Below are positions 44,001-57,000 of a stretch of 64,000 nt of DNA, piece after piece. A model generated the notes under the pieces. The model saw only the letters and a program-made list of their open reading frames with translations. It did no database searches and had not been told where the DNA came from. The position numbers and the translations under genes are program-made. The stretch's first letter is position 1. Every line of letters begins with the position of its first letter. The DNA is taken from the NCBI RefSeq assembly GCF_015832195.1, contig NC_052018.1, positions 65,037,666 through 65,101,665 of the forward strand. The letters run 5' to 3'. The stretch is from Motacilla alba alba. Taxonomy: Eukaryota; Chordata; Aves; Passeriformes; Motacillidae.

Positions 44001-47000
44001 GCCAGATGTTAGATGAACTGAAACGAAGTGGACACATTCTTTTGGAGCAAATGGGAAAGGGTAAGCATCTTGGAGGTTTTTCTCTTTTGTAATTTAATCA
44101 GTTGAGTTGCTGGGAAATAATACTGAAATACTTCTTCCTTCTCCCTCCATTTTCTTTCCTTCATTGGTCATTGTTATTGTTACTAGTTAGTTATGTGGAT
44201 TTTTAATTAAAGCTTTTAGAAAAGCAATATTGTTATTCATTAATGTGCATGTGTTCATTTGTAGTCTTTTAAGGGGTATTTTAAGAAATTATTTCTCTTT
44301 CAGTAACAATGCTAGTTACATGCTTTCAAGGAAGTGGTTTGATTTTAAGTAAAAGTTTTTAAACAACAACTATAAAGAAGTGAAAATTTTGAAGCTGAAT
44401 TTATACTTGATACATGTGTCTATCTCTTTTTCTCATATTTTTATCTATTTTTGTAAAAACTCTGTGTTTTTAATGATGCAGTCACAATCTATGGCTCAAA
44501 GGCAAGAGAGAAGTCTATATAATTGGGAAAATGATTAATTGCCAATTAAAACCCTTATTCATTGGATCTTATAATTGACATCCATGAAAGTTGAATCTTT
44601 AAGCCTTGCCAAAATCTTGTTTTGTATTGAAAAAATTCCATCAGTGGAATGTGATCTCTTTTGTAGAGATATTCATATAATCTAGAGGCAATCTTTTAGA
44701 TCTGCTGTGCGCTTGACTTCTGGTCAAGTTGTCATCACTGGTGGCATTCAGACAGGAGGGAGGATGGTATCACTGTCCTGCATAATGACCAGCATCCCTT
44801 TTGGAAAATGCTGAATTCCATTGGAGTTCTCAGCAATCAGATTTTTTTGCAGTCCAGTGCTTTGCTCATATGCCCAATTTACTAAACATGTCCAGGCCTC
44901 CCCTCCTTGCCTACTGCAGCTGAAGCTTTTTACAGTGGGTGCCATTGTCCTGAAGTTAATGGCTTGGCTGAAGGCTACTGATTTGACCTGGAGTTTTGTT
45001 TATAAAAATTTTTAGATGTTGCTTGTTTTCAGAAATTAATGCTCCCTTCCTCTTTCTTCTACAAACCCTTTGAGCTGTGGTATGATAGGTCATGGTATGA
45101 CACCAGCATGTGTTAACCATAACAAGAAATGCATAGTTGAAAAGCTCCTTTGTATCTGCAAAGAGTAAGGTCAAGAATTTGCTTTCTACGTGATTGTCGC
45201 CTTAAAAGTTGGGATCTCTAGAAAATAACCAATCTACAGCCCCTGGTTTTGTTAGGGTCTGATATGTTCTGTCCAGCTCAGGCTTGCAGCCTTTTTCCAG
45301 ACCAAGGCCCAGCTACACCCGTGTGGAATAATGCACAGCACTGGCACATTTGTGCCTACATCCATTTCTGTCCTGGGGCAGGTACAGGCTGTGCCATAAG
45401 GGCAGTGACTGGTCTTTGTGTGCTCCTCCCCTGTAGCTATTGCTGCTGTGGTGTTGGTGTGCCAAGCCTGTGGCCAGTGTGTGAGCACAGGGGCATCTAT
45501 GGAGCAGGGTCAACAAGTGCTCTTGTAGAAGCTGGCTGGCTGCCCTGGCCAGAGCTTTGGGCTCTACTTGTGCTAGAGTGGTTCAGCAAAAAAATCCCTC
45601 TCTGTGTCTTTCCTCAAAATAAGAGTATCTTGCTCTACATTTTACTAGCAATATAAAGCTGAAATGGTACTAGTAATAAGTATAGTTTTATGATATTGGA
45701 CTTGGAATCAAAGTGTTTTGTATGTTAAAGTGAAAGTGTGCTTGTATTTGAGGAGAGGAAAGGTTAAATGCCTGTTAAAGAAAATGTGTTGCAATTAATA
45801 TAACAATAATTTGTATAATCTTTGTAGAAGGACTTCCTACAATGGATGTAAAATCTGTGATGGAGAAAATTTTGTCGGGGTGGAAAGATGTGGTTCAAAA
45901 TCTAGAAGAAGTGGCTAGAAAGATAAAGTACCAGGAAGATATAAATGTGTATTTAAAGGAAATTAATGAGCTTGAGAAGACTTTAATTGAGAAGGATGAC
46001 TGGCTTAAAAAAGACTCTTCTTCAGCATCCCAGTCCTCAGCATTTCTGAAAGACTTATGTCAGGTAAGTCTGGCCAAACTTGCTGATTTTGAATGGAAGC
46101 TGTCAGAAGCACAGGATGCCCCAGTAGAGCTTGGCCTAGTTTCTAAGGCGATGCCGGCACCTGACTTGACCAGAAGATTTTGGAGTCTATCACAGAAATA
46201 CTTTAGTGTTGTCACCCTAGTAATGTGGATGAGCTGTACTGCAGTAACATACTAAAATCTTTGTGTTTTCAGGGTAAGTGTGAATTTTGGTTTTGGTTTT
46301 TCTTTTACAGGAGGAGTTAACTAATCTTGTAAGCCTGAGTCCACGGTTGGAGCATCTGAAAGCCACCTGCAAGACACTCACTTCTCAGCCCATGTCTCCA
46401 AATTTCATTCAGGAGAACTTGAGTGGTTTTCTTGATCACTTCAAATTGACGCGTCAGAAACTAGAGGAACGTCACCAACAGCTGAAGAAAGGTAAATAAA
46501 TAAACATAAATACGCACATTAGCATAAAGCCTCTTGCTTACTTGTGTTTTGATTTTTTTTTGTTTGTTTTGAGCTGACTGAAAACTCATTCTGGTGGAGT
46601 TTTTGTAGTGTTTATGCTAGGCTTTGTGCCAAACTGACAAAATTATTTTACTCACCTGGAAAAATGTGGCCTCCTCTGTGCACAATTCAAAAATCGATCA
46701 TTCCATGGTGTTTAAAACAATTATGCAAGGATGTAACATTCCTGAAACCTCATTTAACTACTTAGTAAGACTTATTTAAGGTGGATAATATAGCTCAGAA
46801 ATCTCTCTCTCTTTGGCACTTACAGAAATAAATATTCTGTAATGAAATTCTAGAAATGAAAAGTCGAATATTAGGAGAACCTTGTAAAATGAAAGTGTGC
46901 ATGTGAAATTTATTCTTTTTCGTAGCTTTGAGCACATTAGTCATACATAATTCCTTTTGGAAATTTCATCTTTGAAGTGATTTGGAATCTGGCTTGCTTT

Positions 47001-47987
47001 TCAGGCAGTTTCTACTTGGGTTGTTGTTGCATTATAAATTTAATTATGAGCATTCAAACCAGTCATGCTGGTTTTTGAAGAATTTTAAAGGTAGTGCATG
47101 AAATATGTAATTCTGGTAATACTTCACAGCTGAATAGCAACAGCACAGACTTGTAAGAGTTTTTTTTCCCTTAGTTTTTGTTTCAGGGTAATTTGAGGAA
47201 GTGTTTTATTAACAGCCCCAAATGGAAGAGCAATAACACTCTCTTCTGTATGTAGTAAAAATAGGCTCAATTACTAAATTGTTAGGCCATCAATACAATG
47301 GGTTGCACCAGGCCTGCATGCTTCAATTATATCCATGCAGAAAACTGTCTAACTAGAATATCTGTCAGCCAGGTTCAAATTACAAGGGGATGTTTTCATT
47401 CTTTCTGTGACTAGTTATTATTTTATAGCTGTTTTGAGTTCATGTAGTTGTGAGTAATTTTATTGGTATTTTCTGTTTTGGTAACTATATATCATGTGAC
47501 AAAAATACTTTTTTTTGTGTCATGCATCACTTGAGGTGTTATTGATCTACTTGAACCAGTTATTGCTAGGTAGAAACACCATATATATTCTAACACATTA
47601 CATTTGTGTTTGTGTGTCTTTTGAATGAGACAACTGCTGAGAAGGTATGCTGCTGATGAGCAGAGGGAAATGTCATTTCAGGGTTTTAGCTGTTTATTTA
47701 CAGCTTAGTTGAATTGCTACAAGGTAAAAACTTCCAGAGCTATGTAACTGATGGAAACAACTGGTGGTGTGACTTAGCCATTTGTGAACTTGGCAGGCTT
47801 TGACTGACAGAAGGCTAGCTCCTCTTATGGCTCTTCTTTGAGCCTGTGAAAATTCCCCCATGGAGAGCTACTCTATGGGCGTTTTTTGGATGAGAATTGA
47901 CTCAATATTTTTGTCACTGGGAAACTGCTTTAACTATTTTCTTCTCCTTCGGGATTTTCTGTAATTTAGTGACAGTGCACCTCTATA

Positions 47988-48022
<35 letters not shown>

Positions 48023-51000
48023 CCCCCTCTTTAAATTGAGCTGGCTATTTGAGAAAAGGGAGCTGGATAACTCTGATTCTCTCAAAAATGTTGACTCATT
48101 TTTATAAAAGGTAGGAAAGTTCTGACAGTAAGCTGTTGAAAAGCTACCTGGTCAGTCAGAATAAGGCTCAGATTAATTTTTACGTGGGGCAGTAACAAAA
48201 TTGCTTAGGAATCCAGAGCTGGAGAATGTGCATACCACAGTACAGGACTTACAGGCAAAATCCTGTTTGCTGCAGTTATTCCAATTGGCTGTTTTCTTTC
48301 TGAAATGCCAGTGAGTTGCTGCCTCCTGCCTGGGATTCCACGCAGGGCTGGATTGAAAAAATTTTGAGATCTGGTTGAAGATGGCAAGCAGATACTCCAT
48401 CCAAACTTTAATTCCATTTTGACTCTTCCTAGACGGTGTCTCTGTTCTGGCAACAGGCTGAAAGCTGCTATTTTTATATATTGGTGTGGATAAATATATT
48501 AAAAAAATGTAAAAAAGCAAGCAAAACACAAAGCCACACTAATATGTGTTTTATATATATACACGCACCTGTTTATAAATACTTGCTTATATAGTTCCTA
48601 TATATAGTGTGTATATTTAATTTAATATGTAATGTGTGGCTATTATATTTGCTATACTATGTTTTCTATATTTAGTAGATATCAGTGTGTGTGTATTTGT
48701 AGATAAATAGTAGATATATCTAAAGCCTAAAAATGCAAAATACTGAATTTGGGTGGTTTATATATTTTAAATACTATGGATTATTCTTGATATGATAACA
48801 TATAATTTAAATACTATCGATTCTACCACTCCACACACCCAAACAAATTTAGTTGCTTAAGTGTATAAAAAGAATTTCTGAAAATGGGATTGAGTTTGTA
48901 AAATTTTTGGAAGGTTGTATTTGCATATTTATTATCATATTCTATATGCTTATATGTTATATATTATTTTTAGAGGAAAAACAATGCTATCTGTTGAAGA
49001 GTTTTTTTAGCTCTTGGAAAGCTGATTATGTTCACATCTTCTATGATTTGGGTTCAAGTGCTTTTCCTTACTTTGTGTGTTGTTCCCTTCCTCCTTTACA
49101 TGGTACCAGAGACAGAAGGGCGGCCGAGCCGAGAGTACGTGGAGTCCCTGCAGCAGCTGAAGGACGCTCTGAGCGAGCTGGAGGGCAGGCAGCACTCCAT
49201 TGCCAGTGGCCTGAGTGAGCCTAGCAAAGTGGAGAGTGCCCTGCAGCAGGCAAAGGTAACTATCACCTTTGCACTGAGTAAAGAGGTTACCCCACTGCTG
49301 TCACCCTCTGTTCTCCTGCCTTGCTTTCAGTGGGGTAGTTAACACTGCTCAGAGAGTGTCAGGAATGTGGGTGTGGAACCCATTTTGGAGGTGGCTTGCT
49401 GAGTTATCAGGCTGCTGAGGGACATGTCCAGGTGAGGGCTGGGTATCTCCGAGCCTGTAGGACTTCACAGCTTCTCATGCTGCCTGTGACAGGAGATGGG
49501 GCTGAGAGCTGGGGCTGCTCAGGCAGGGGAAAAGGACCTCAGAGGGCACTCTCTGGTGTGCACGTACTTCCTGTGCTCAGGAGTTGCAAAATAAATGTTA
49601 GAGCCCCAAAAGCATCTCCTTTCTAGAGGCTGCGTTGGCTCAGGTTGGTGACCTGATCCAAGGTCTGCTTCTCTGTTGCCAAGTGCGGTTGTAAGGAAAA
49701 CGAGGACCTGGCAGCTGTGCCTGTCTGGGCCACACCACAGTCATGCCTGTGCCTGGCCTCATTCTGTCCTTGGGAGGCCATGTCCCTCCCTGGGACAGGG
49801 TGACCTCCTCTGACCCTGCCTCTGCCCTTCTGAAGGGACTGCGGTGTGCAGGCTTTCCACCCTCCCCTCCAAGCACTGGGTAAAGCCCACCCAGCTGTGA
49901 GGGGGTCTGCCTGCTCAAACTGTTTGAGGGTCAGCTGGTTAACAAACCCATCCTGCTGCATCCTGCTTGGGTGTTTGGAGAGAGTAACTGTACTTCTCTG
50001 ACCTCCAGACTGCCTATCAAAAGGATACTGTGCTGGTGAGCCATAAAGGTAATTGATACACAAACCCTGTCCAGTAGAAACAATTTTGTTTCCTGTTTTG
50101 AGCTTATAAAGTAGGCAAAAATTTATGGATGACAGCTGCTTTGCAAATACCAGATACTGAGGCAGGGATGGACCTCTCTCCAGGGAGAGAATTCTGCATC
50201 TCTAGTAGTTTTCCCCCTTTTTTTTTGCTTGTTTGTTTGAAAAAACTCAAATACTTCCCTGCCGGCTCTACCACCCTCCACATCCAGAAGCATGTGTTTT
50301 CCCCTGTGTGGTGGCCTAATAAGGCTGCAGGTGACTCTGGAGGAGCACTGGAGCTCTAGTTGCTGGGTGCAGAGAGATTGTTAAATCCTTCTCTGTTTAG
50401 CAGAGCAATGATTTTTGGAAGTCCAGTGGTTAGAGGTGTTAGTGTTTTGCATTTTTTTTTCTTGAAAAAGATTAAAACAGGCTTTGATTCTTTGGTTTTC
50501 TTGTTAGCGTTGCTTCTGTTTTGTTTAAACTTGGCAGAGATTTTCTGGTCCATATGCTATGTGAATTGCAATGGCATTTAGCCTTTGGAGGCTTGTCTTT
50601 TTCTGCCTCTGCCGAGTTTTCTTCAGAGACTAATTACCCTGAAAGGGCATACTATGCTAGTGTAGGTGCTTTAATGTTAGAGTGTGACAGGAGAGAGGAA
50701 CAAACTGCATATGAGGAGCTGCTTGTGGACCTTGGCTTTGTTCAGCTCTCTCTGCACTGTAGCAGGCTCTGATAAGTGCTTCATTTATGGTCTCCTGCAC
50801 AGAAAGCTCTTGTTTTCTGAAACAACATTCCTCTTCCCAGTCTCATTGCTACCTCTCTACCTGTCTTAGAGGAATTGTTACATTTTCCAAGAAAAGAAAC
50901 CATGATAAATGTAAAGTAGATTTGAGAACATGAACATTTAAAAAAAGAGTCTTCCTCAGTAAAAATACAGCAAAATATGTATGCACATATCCTGCTTGTA

Positions 51001-54000
51001 CATATTAAATGTATATACTAGAAAATGAAATCTATTAAATTAATAATAATTTCATGTGTTCCTTGTGAATTTCTCTTAAGCAAATTTGAAGCACAGTAAT
51101 CAAAATGATGAGTTCAATGAATTGGCAGCATTTTTCATGTTTTGGCTCATACCTTCAGCTGTTATTTTTCATATTAGTAAATTAGTGCTTTCAAATCAAG
51201 TGACTCTTTATATCAGCAGTGTCACAGTGAATATATTCAGAATATATCCTCCTAGTATCCCATCTGGGAAAGTAGTTTTCAAAACTTGAGTATCCAGAGC
51301 TGTTTTTGCAACTAAGAAATTATATTTCACTTTACAAAACTTCGAAAAACACACTCAGCCAGTTTGCAAGTGCTTTTAAAAAACAAACTTGTGGGGGTAT
51401 GAACATGCTGAGGTCCTGGTCTGTGTGCACTGCAGTTTGCTCTTAGAGTGGCCCAGCAACACTTTATTGACTTGAGTGCCAGTACGGCGCGGCACACAAG
51501 AGGCATAGATGCCTGTTTTTTTTGAGCTATGTGGCCAAGCTTTGCTACCCCTTCTGTAGTCTCTGCTGCTGCACCAGTACAGCAGCTGAAGGTTTTGCTG
51601 TTTAAAAGGTGGTTTGGACATCTCTGCTGCAATAACTGCTGTAACTGGAGTATCACTCTTCACTGAGTCTGCACAAGTATCACTCTTCACCATCTGCACA
51701 GCAGAACTTTTGATGTACTTGCATTTGTATGTAAGTGTGTACCTATTATATGGCTAATACTGTAAGGAGGCTTTTTTTTTTTTTTTTGCTTTTGTTGTAG
51801 ACAGTTTGTGAGACACTGGAAGCTCAGAAGCCCAGGGTAGATAAACTTGCTGAAGAAACAAAGGCTTTGGAGAAGCATGCATCTTCGGATATAAAAAACA
51901 CCTACATGCAAGAGTTCAAGGATGTGCAGGGACGCTGGGACAAGTTAAAGCTCAAGATTTCCAAAGATGTTAAACTACTGGAGGAAATTATGCCCAAGTT
52001 GAGAATATTTGAGGTAAAATGGAAGGTTTTTTTTCTTTTGGGCTTGCATAACTCAGTTGCTTTATAGACCTTTCTTTCTCTCTGTTCCTGCAGGAGTCCA
52101 GATGAAACTGATTGAGAAGTGGAATTTTGATGATCCACTGCTCTGGCAGAGGCTGAAAGCATATATAGTATATTTGTAGCAGCATAGAAGTGGGATTCTA
52201 ATGTGCCCAGGATATTATTTTGTCTTCTAACAGAAATACTTTTCACTTAAAATTAGTGCCCCTCTCATTTCATAATGAGGTCTAGGATATGCCAGCTGTG
52301 CTGTTAATCCCAGTAGGGGCTGATGATCTTCAGTGTGATTGGTGTCGGATGCCCACTAGTCTTAAAGTGTAATTCCATGCCTGCTACAGAAAACCTGCTC
52401 CTTCAAGTAAGGTTTTGATGAACAGTCATGAAGAATTAGTACAAGGAAGTTAGAAAAGGGAGTAAGGAAAATGCTTGGGTGTAGTGACTTTTCCAGTTCC
52501 AACCATGGCCTCTGAAGTGTCAGGAAGGACAGTTTAAAAATTAAGGTTACTCAGCCCTGCTGCCTATTTTATAAATATATACACATGCCTATGAAATCTG
52601 CAAGACAGAAAATCCCACTGTTCTGAGAACAGAATGAGGTCCTGAGAGAGATGTTGGAAACTTTCCTGTTACCTTAAAAGGAAGTACAGAAGCCAAAAAA
52701 GGAAATTATAGCAGAAGAAACAATGGAAGCTATTAATAAATAGTTGCTTTATTAATATGAAACTATTATTATAATTATTAAGTAATTGAAAATGAAAGAA
52801 ATACCTACTGGTGCTATCTGTTGAAATATAGGACTTACATTGTGTTTTCTTATGAACTGTATTTTAAAGTACACAATTCCTGTATTTTCTAAATGTTTTG
52901 TAAAGCTATCAGTGGATGGACAGTTGTGTTATATTCCCTGATTTTTCCTTTGGTACTTACCTATATGGAGACTTTTATAGTCTAACACTGTGTAAATAAA
53001 AAATGACAGTCTGGAACAAGTTGAATAAAAATGCTGTGGACAACACTGGGCACACCAGGATGTAACTTGTGCTGCAGGAAGGATTGGTATGGCAGCCTTG
53101 ATGTATGGTCCTGGTGCAGACACCAAACCAGAGACTCAAGATTAGTTTGGAGAATGGCTGGGCAGGATCTCCTTGGCTTAAAAGGAGTTGGAGCACCTGG
53201 CTATTAAAGGGCAAAAAAGTTTACATGGGGGAGGAAAAAAAAAAAAGTCAGTGCTTGGAGGATATGTAGTTTATGTTCAACTACATGCAAGTATTAGTTT
53301 ATTTTTTAATGTTTCATTTTTTCCCCTAAATCACCTTTAAAAATTGACATTTCCTGAAACAACACTCCTCACATTTAGGTTTTTGAAAAAAACCCAGTGT
53401 AAATATTTTCATTTTAACAGTGAGCAGACAGGTGAACAATGACTAAGATGCCCTTGTTAGCCTGATGAGCATATCAGTGGCAGATCTGCCTGTGAGTCCT
53501 GCTGCTTACGTGGTTCTTCTGTTAACTGTGGTGTGATAGAGGCTCCCCCAAGCTGACAATGCCTGCATTAGTGACATGAACTGGGAGTAATGTTTTACTG
53601 GGAGACTAATACTCATGTGATGGGAGGAGTAGACAAGGTTCATTTTATCAGTTTTGCATCTTGTTTTTCCTAGAAGAAATTTTCTTTATCTTGTGTTCTA
53701 TTATCATACCTCTAGTAATATATGGCTTGCTGTATCTTTGATTATGTATCACTCTCAGATCTTTTAAATCTGCTGGATGGCTGTACATCATACGGTTTAT
53801 CTAGGAGTGAACAAGTTAAGAATCAGCACATTTGATCTTTGTTCCTGACTGGAATAAATGTCAAAAACTGATCCTGAAAAAGTAAACTCTGTAAGGAAGA
53901 CCTTATAGCAGCATTCCAGTACCTAAAGGGGACCTTCAAGAGAGATGGAGAGCTTTTTACATGGGCTTGTGGGGACAGCAGAAGGGATAATGGGCTCCTA

Positions 54001-57000
54001 ATTGAAAGAGGGTAGGTTTAGATTAGATTATTAGGAAGAAATTCTTTACTGTGAGGGCAGTGAGACACTGGAACATGTTGTCCAGAGAAGCTGTGGATGC
54101 TTCATTCATGGAAGTGTTCAAGGCCCATTTAGATGGGGTCTAGTTGAAGGTGACCCTACCCATGGCTGGTGGCTTGGAACTGAATGATCTTTAAGATCTA
54201 TTCCAACCCAGACCATTCTGTGACGAGGATGTTCATGTCTAAAAATTACAAACTCTTGTAGATCAACAGCCTACACTGGTTATTTGACCACTGATAATTA
54301 TTTACCCGTGCAATGCAGGAACATTTACTTAATTAAACTTTGTAGGCTTGGTTTGTGATTCAGCAAGTTATTTAAATATGTGTGTCTAACTTTGAGTAAT
54401 CCCACTTAATTCCCTTCAGCTATTTATGTAAATAGCTTATTATAAAAATACTAAATTAGTTGTGTGCTATAGTGCCTTGTCAAAAGGCAGCCTTTATAAA
54501 TACATATTTTTTTACATTAAGCTATGGTTCAGTATTAAGCATCATAGGGTCTGTTTTATAGAAAATGATTTTCAGGCTAATCATCTGCAGGAAATTCCCC
54601 CAAAATGGAAAAGGAATGAAGAAAATGTCATGACTTTGACCTCTAATGGTAGCATTGATCTAAAAATAGACATGGACTTAGTCTAATGGGTTTTCACTAA
54701 TGCAGACATTTTTTGAGAAACAGCGTGTAACATGTTGATCTTGAAAACACTGTTAGTGTAAGGTTTTTAAGAAAATTAAGTGTATGCTTTCCTCCTCTGT
54801 GACATGCAGGGTAGGTGAAGCTGATGAGCTGTTCTATGATGATGACTGTGTCAGGATAGATGACATCTATTAAAAACTCAAACCAAATAGTCCAAAAATG
54901 TTGAGTAAAGGAAGTCCAGCTATAATAATAAAAAATGTCAGCCACATAAGTTGGTTGAATCAGGGGAAATAAGATCCCTCTTTGTGTTGTGTGTTGGTTT
55001 GGTTTGTAAGGATGATTTGGAACATCCACGACTGCATGGGAAGGAGATGGCAAAGATTCTGTCTCCTTCCCTCCCTCCTTCCCTCCCAATTCATTTGCAG
55101 GGTATAAGGCAACTGCCAATTGTTAGATCACACAATTCTGAAATTGGGTATGTGTTTATTTTTTTCCCCAATAGTTGCTCTAGTGAGCACAGTACTGTAC
55201 TATTGGCCTCAAACAGCTAGGCTGTTATTTTTTTTTTTTAAATTTTAGTGGTTAGTCTGATCGTCTGTATTTTTTTCCTTTTATGTGTGTCTGGCTTATG
55301 CAAATGGCTTTCCCAGCATGGTTCCTACCTGAAAAGTACATTTAGCATTATCTACTCCTCTTTTCTACATATGTATTTTTATAGGGCCCTCTCTTTTCCT
55401 TTGGAGTGCAGTTTTCAAACAAGTGTGGAAACAGTCATGCATTTTTTTAAAATCATCGTTTTTTGGGCATATTGCCAGCCTTCAGCCAGGTCGTTCATGT
55501 GAAGAGTAACCACATAATTCTTGAAGCCATGCTCTTATCCTTACCTGATCCTGTGCTTTGGTGTGATAGATAGTCTGGAACAGTTCAGTGTCACTTAAAC
55601 CCTGCTCTGATGGATGGAAGAATATCACTGTTGTGAATTTAATATTCATATAAATTTGAGAACAGAGAAATTTGGGATGCCCCCTTTTCCCCAAAAAGCC
55701 CAACAAAACAAACACAAAAATTAAACAAAAGCTGGTCTGATTCAAAACTAAGACTATGCCAGCAGCTTGTAGAATGCCCTTTTCAAGATGCTAGAAGTCG
55801 AAGTGCAGCAGCCACACGTTCTTCATCACAGCAATGTATTAACTGTTCCTTTCTATATTTGATTTAGACTGACTCTAAAGTTGTGCAGAAGTGGATGGGT
55901 GGTGTGAAAGACTTTTTAATGACAGAAAAGGCTGTTCAAGGGGATACTGAAGGACTTCAAAGGCAACTTGACCAGTGCACAGTGAGTTTTGCTCTCATAA
56001 GGAGTCTTTTTGAAATAACAAGTAGCATCTCTTCTTTGTTATATTGCTTGTATTCCTAAGTACTGTTCATAGCACATTAAGCCCACCAGAAAAATTGCTT
56101 TATCTGTCTTCAGAGTATGTTTGAGTTGGTTTCTGTTTTTACAGCTATAAGATTTTGTGCTTTTTAAAGGTCTTCACTGTAGTTATAAAGACCTACCTAC
56201 AAGTTTGCATTATTTCCTCTATAAAAGGTTTATATATTTTTCCCAATTTTTTTGTGATTATGGAATTGAATCTGTGGGTGAAAAGTGCCTTCTGCATTAC
56301 ATTTCCAAGAGCAGTAAAAGTAAGAAGCAAATAACTGATAAAAATCCAAGAGTTTAGAATTTTGCAAGGAAAATTCCTGGCTACTCAATGTCACATAATG
56401 ATCACATTTACGTAGAATTTAGTGTTATAGTAAGTAATTAAGAGTACCTTCAAATGTTTGTTTCCAGGAGAAGAATATAAATTGAGGTAGACCAGAAATA
56501 GCAGAATATTTAGTGCATGTAATCTTCAAACTTGTGTTGTTTTGATCTTGACATTTGTCATATGAAAATGTTTACACTGTGTATGGCAGTCTGTACTTTG
56601 TTCTTTAGTTGCATAGCTCTGATATTTTGAATCACTGAAGGATTATTTTAAACAGTCTGGTATTGATCTGATCACAGCATTGATCTGCTCCAAAAACTTT
56701 TTCTGGAATAATGAAAAGTTGTGAAATTATGGATACTGATATAAATTAATGTAATATTTTGCTGAAGATAACATTCCTTTTCTCTGATGTGTGTTCAGAT
56801 GTTTATCAATGAAATGGAAACAATTGAACCATCCCTAAAAGAGATGAAAGAAGTAGAGGCTGCTTTAAGAGCTCAGCCTATTGCGAGCATAAATACTTGG
56901 ACAAAGTCTAGGCTAGTAGACTGCCAGACTCAGTGGGAGAAGCTGAGCAAACAGGTGAGTTCTCCACATGTTGCTAGTGCTTGCTTGGTACTGCCGCTGC

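Larger units (their letters stand above)
46492..49109 (+). other. UTRN intron, 2.6 kb
   Basis: Noncoding. It holds the longest homopolymer of the window (31 T, 47990-48020) and an AT-rich TATA/TGTG block at about 48540-48830. No CR1 recognised. Confidence 0.85.
49256..51800 (+). other. UTRN intron, 2.5 kb
   Basis: Noncoding. The first 0.8 kb is GC-richer, with a 146-codon antisense ORF that matches nothing I know. A 25-27 bp imperfect tandem duplication lies at 51649-51700. A 16-T run lies just before the next exon. Confidence 0.85.

Noticed and set aside
45842..46255. A single-exon ORF of 137 codons as a complete gene
   Set aside because: The first part is a utrophin exon with good splice sites, and the ATG is internal. 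The tail past 46063 is intron read-through.
47990..48020. Poly(A) tail of an antisense Alu-like SINE
   Set aside because: No SINE body or Pol III boxes next to the T-run, and the other repeats point to a bird genome.
49623..50063. Antisense ORF of 146 codons as a gene
   Set aside because: Lies in a GC-richer intron stretch. No motif recognised, and a second frame is also open.
54550..54690. Extra small coding exon inside the 52014-55867 intron
   Set aside because: An ORF is open here, but there is no utrophin similarity, and the flanking exons join in frame without it.
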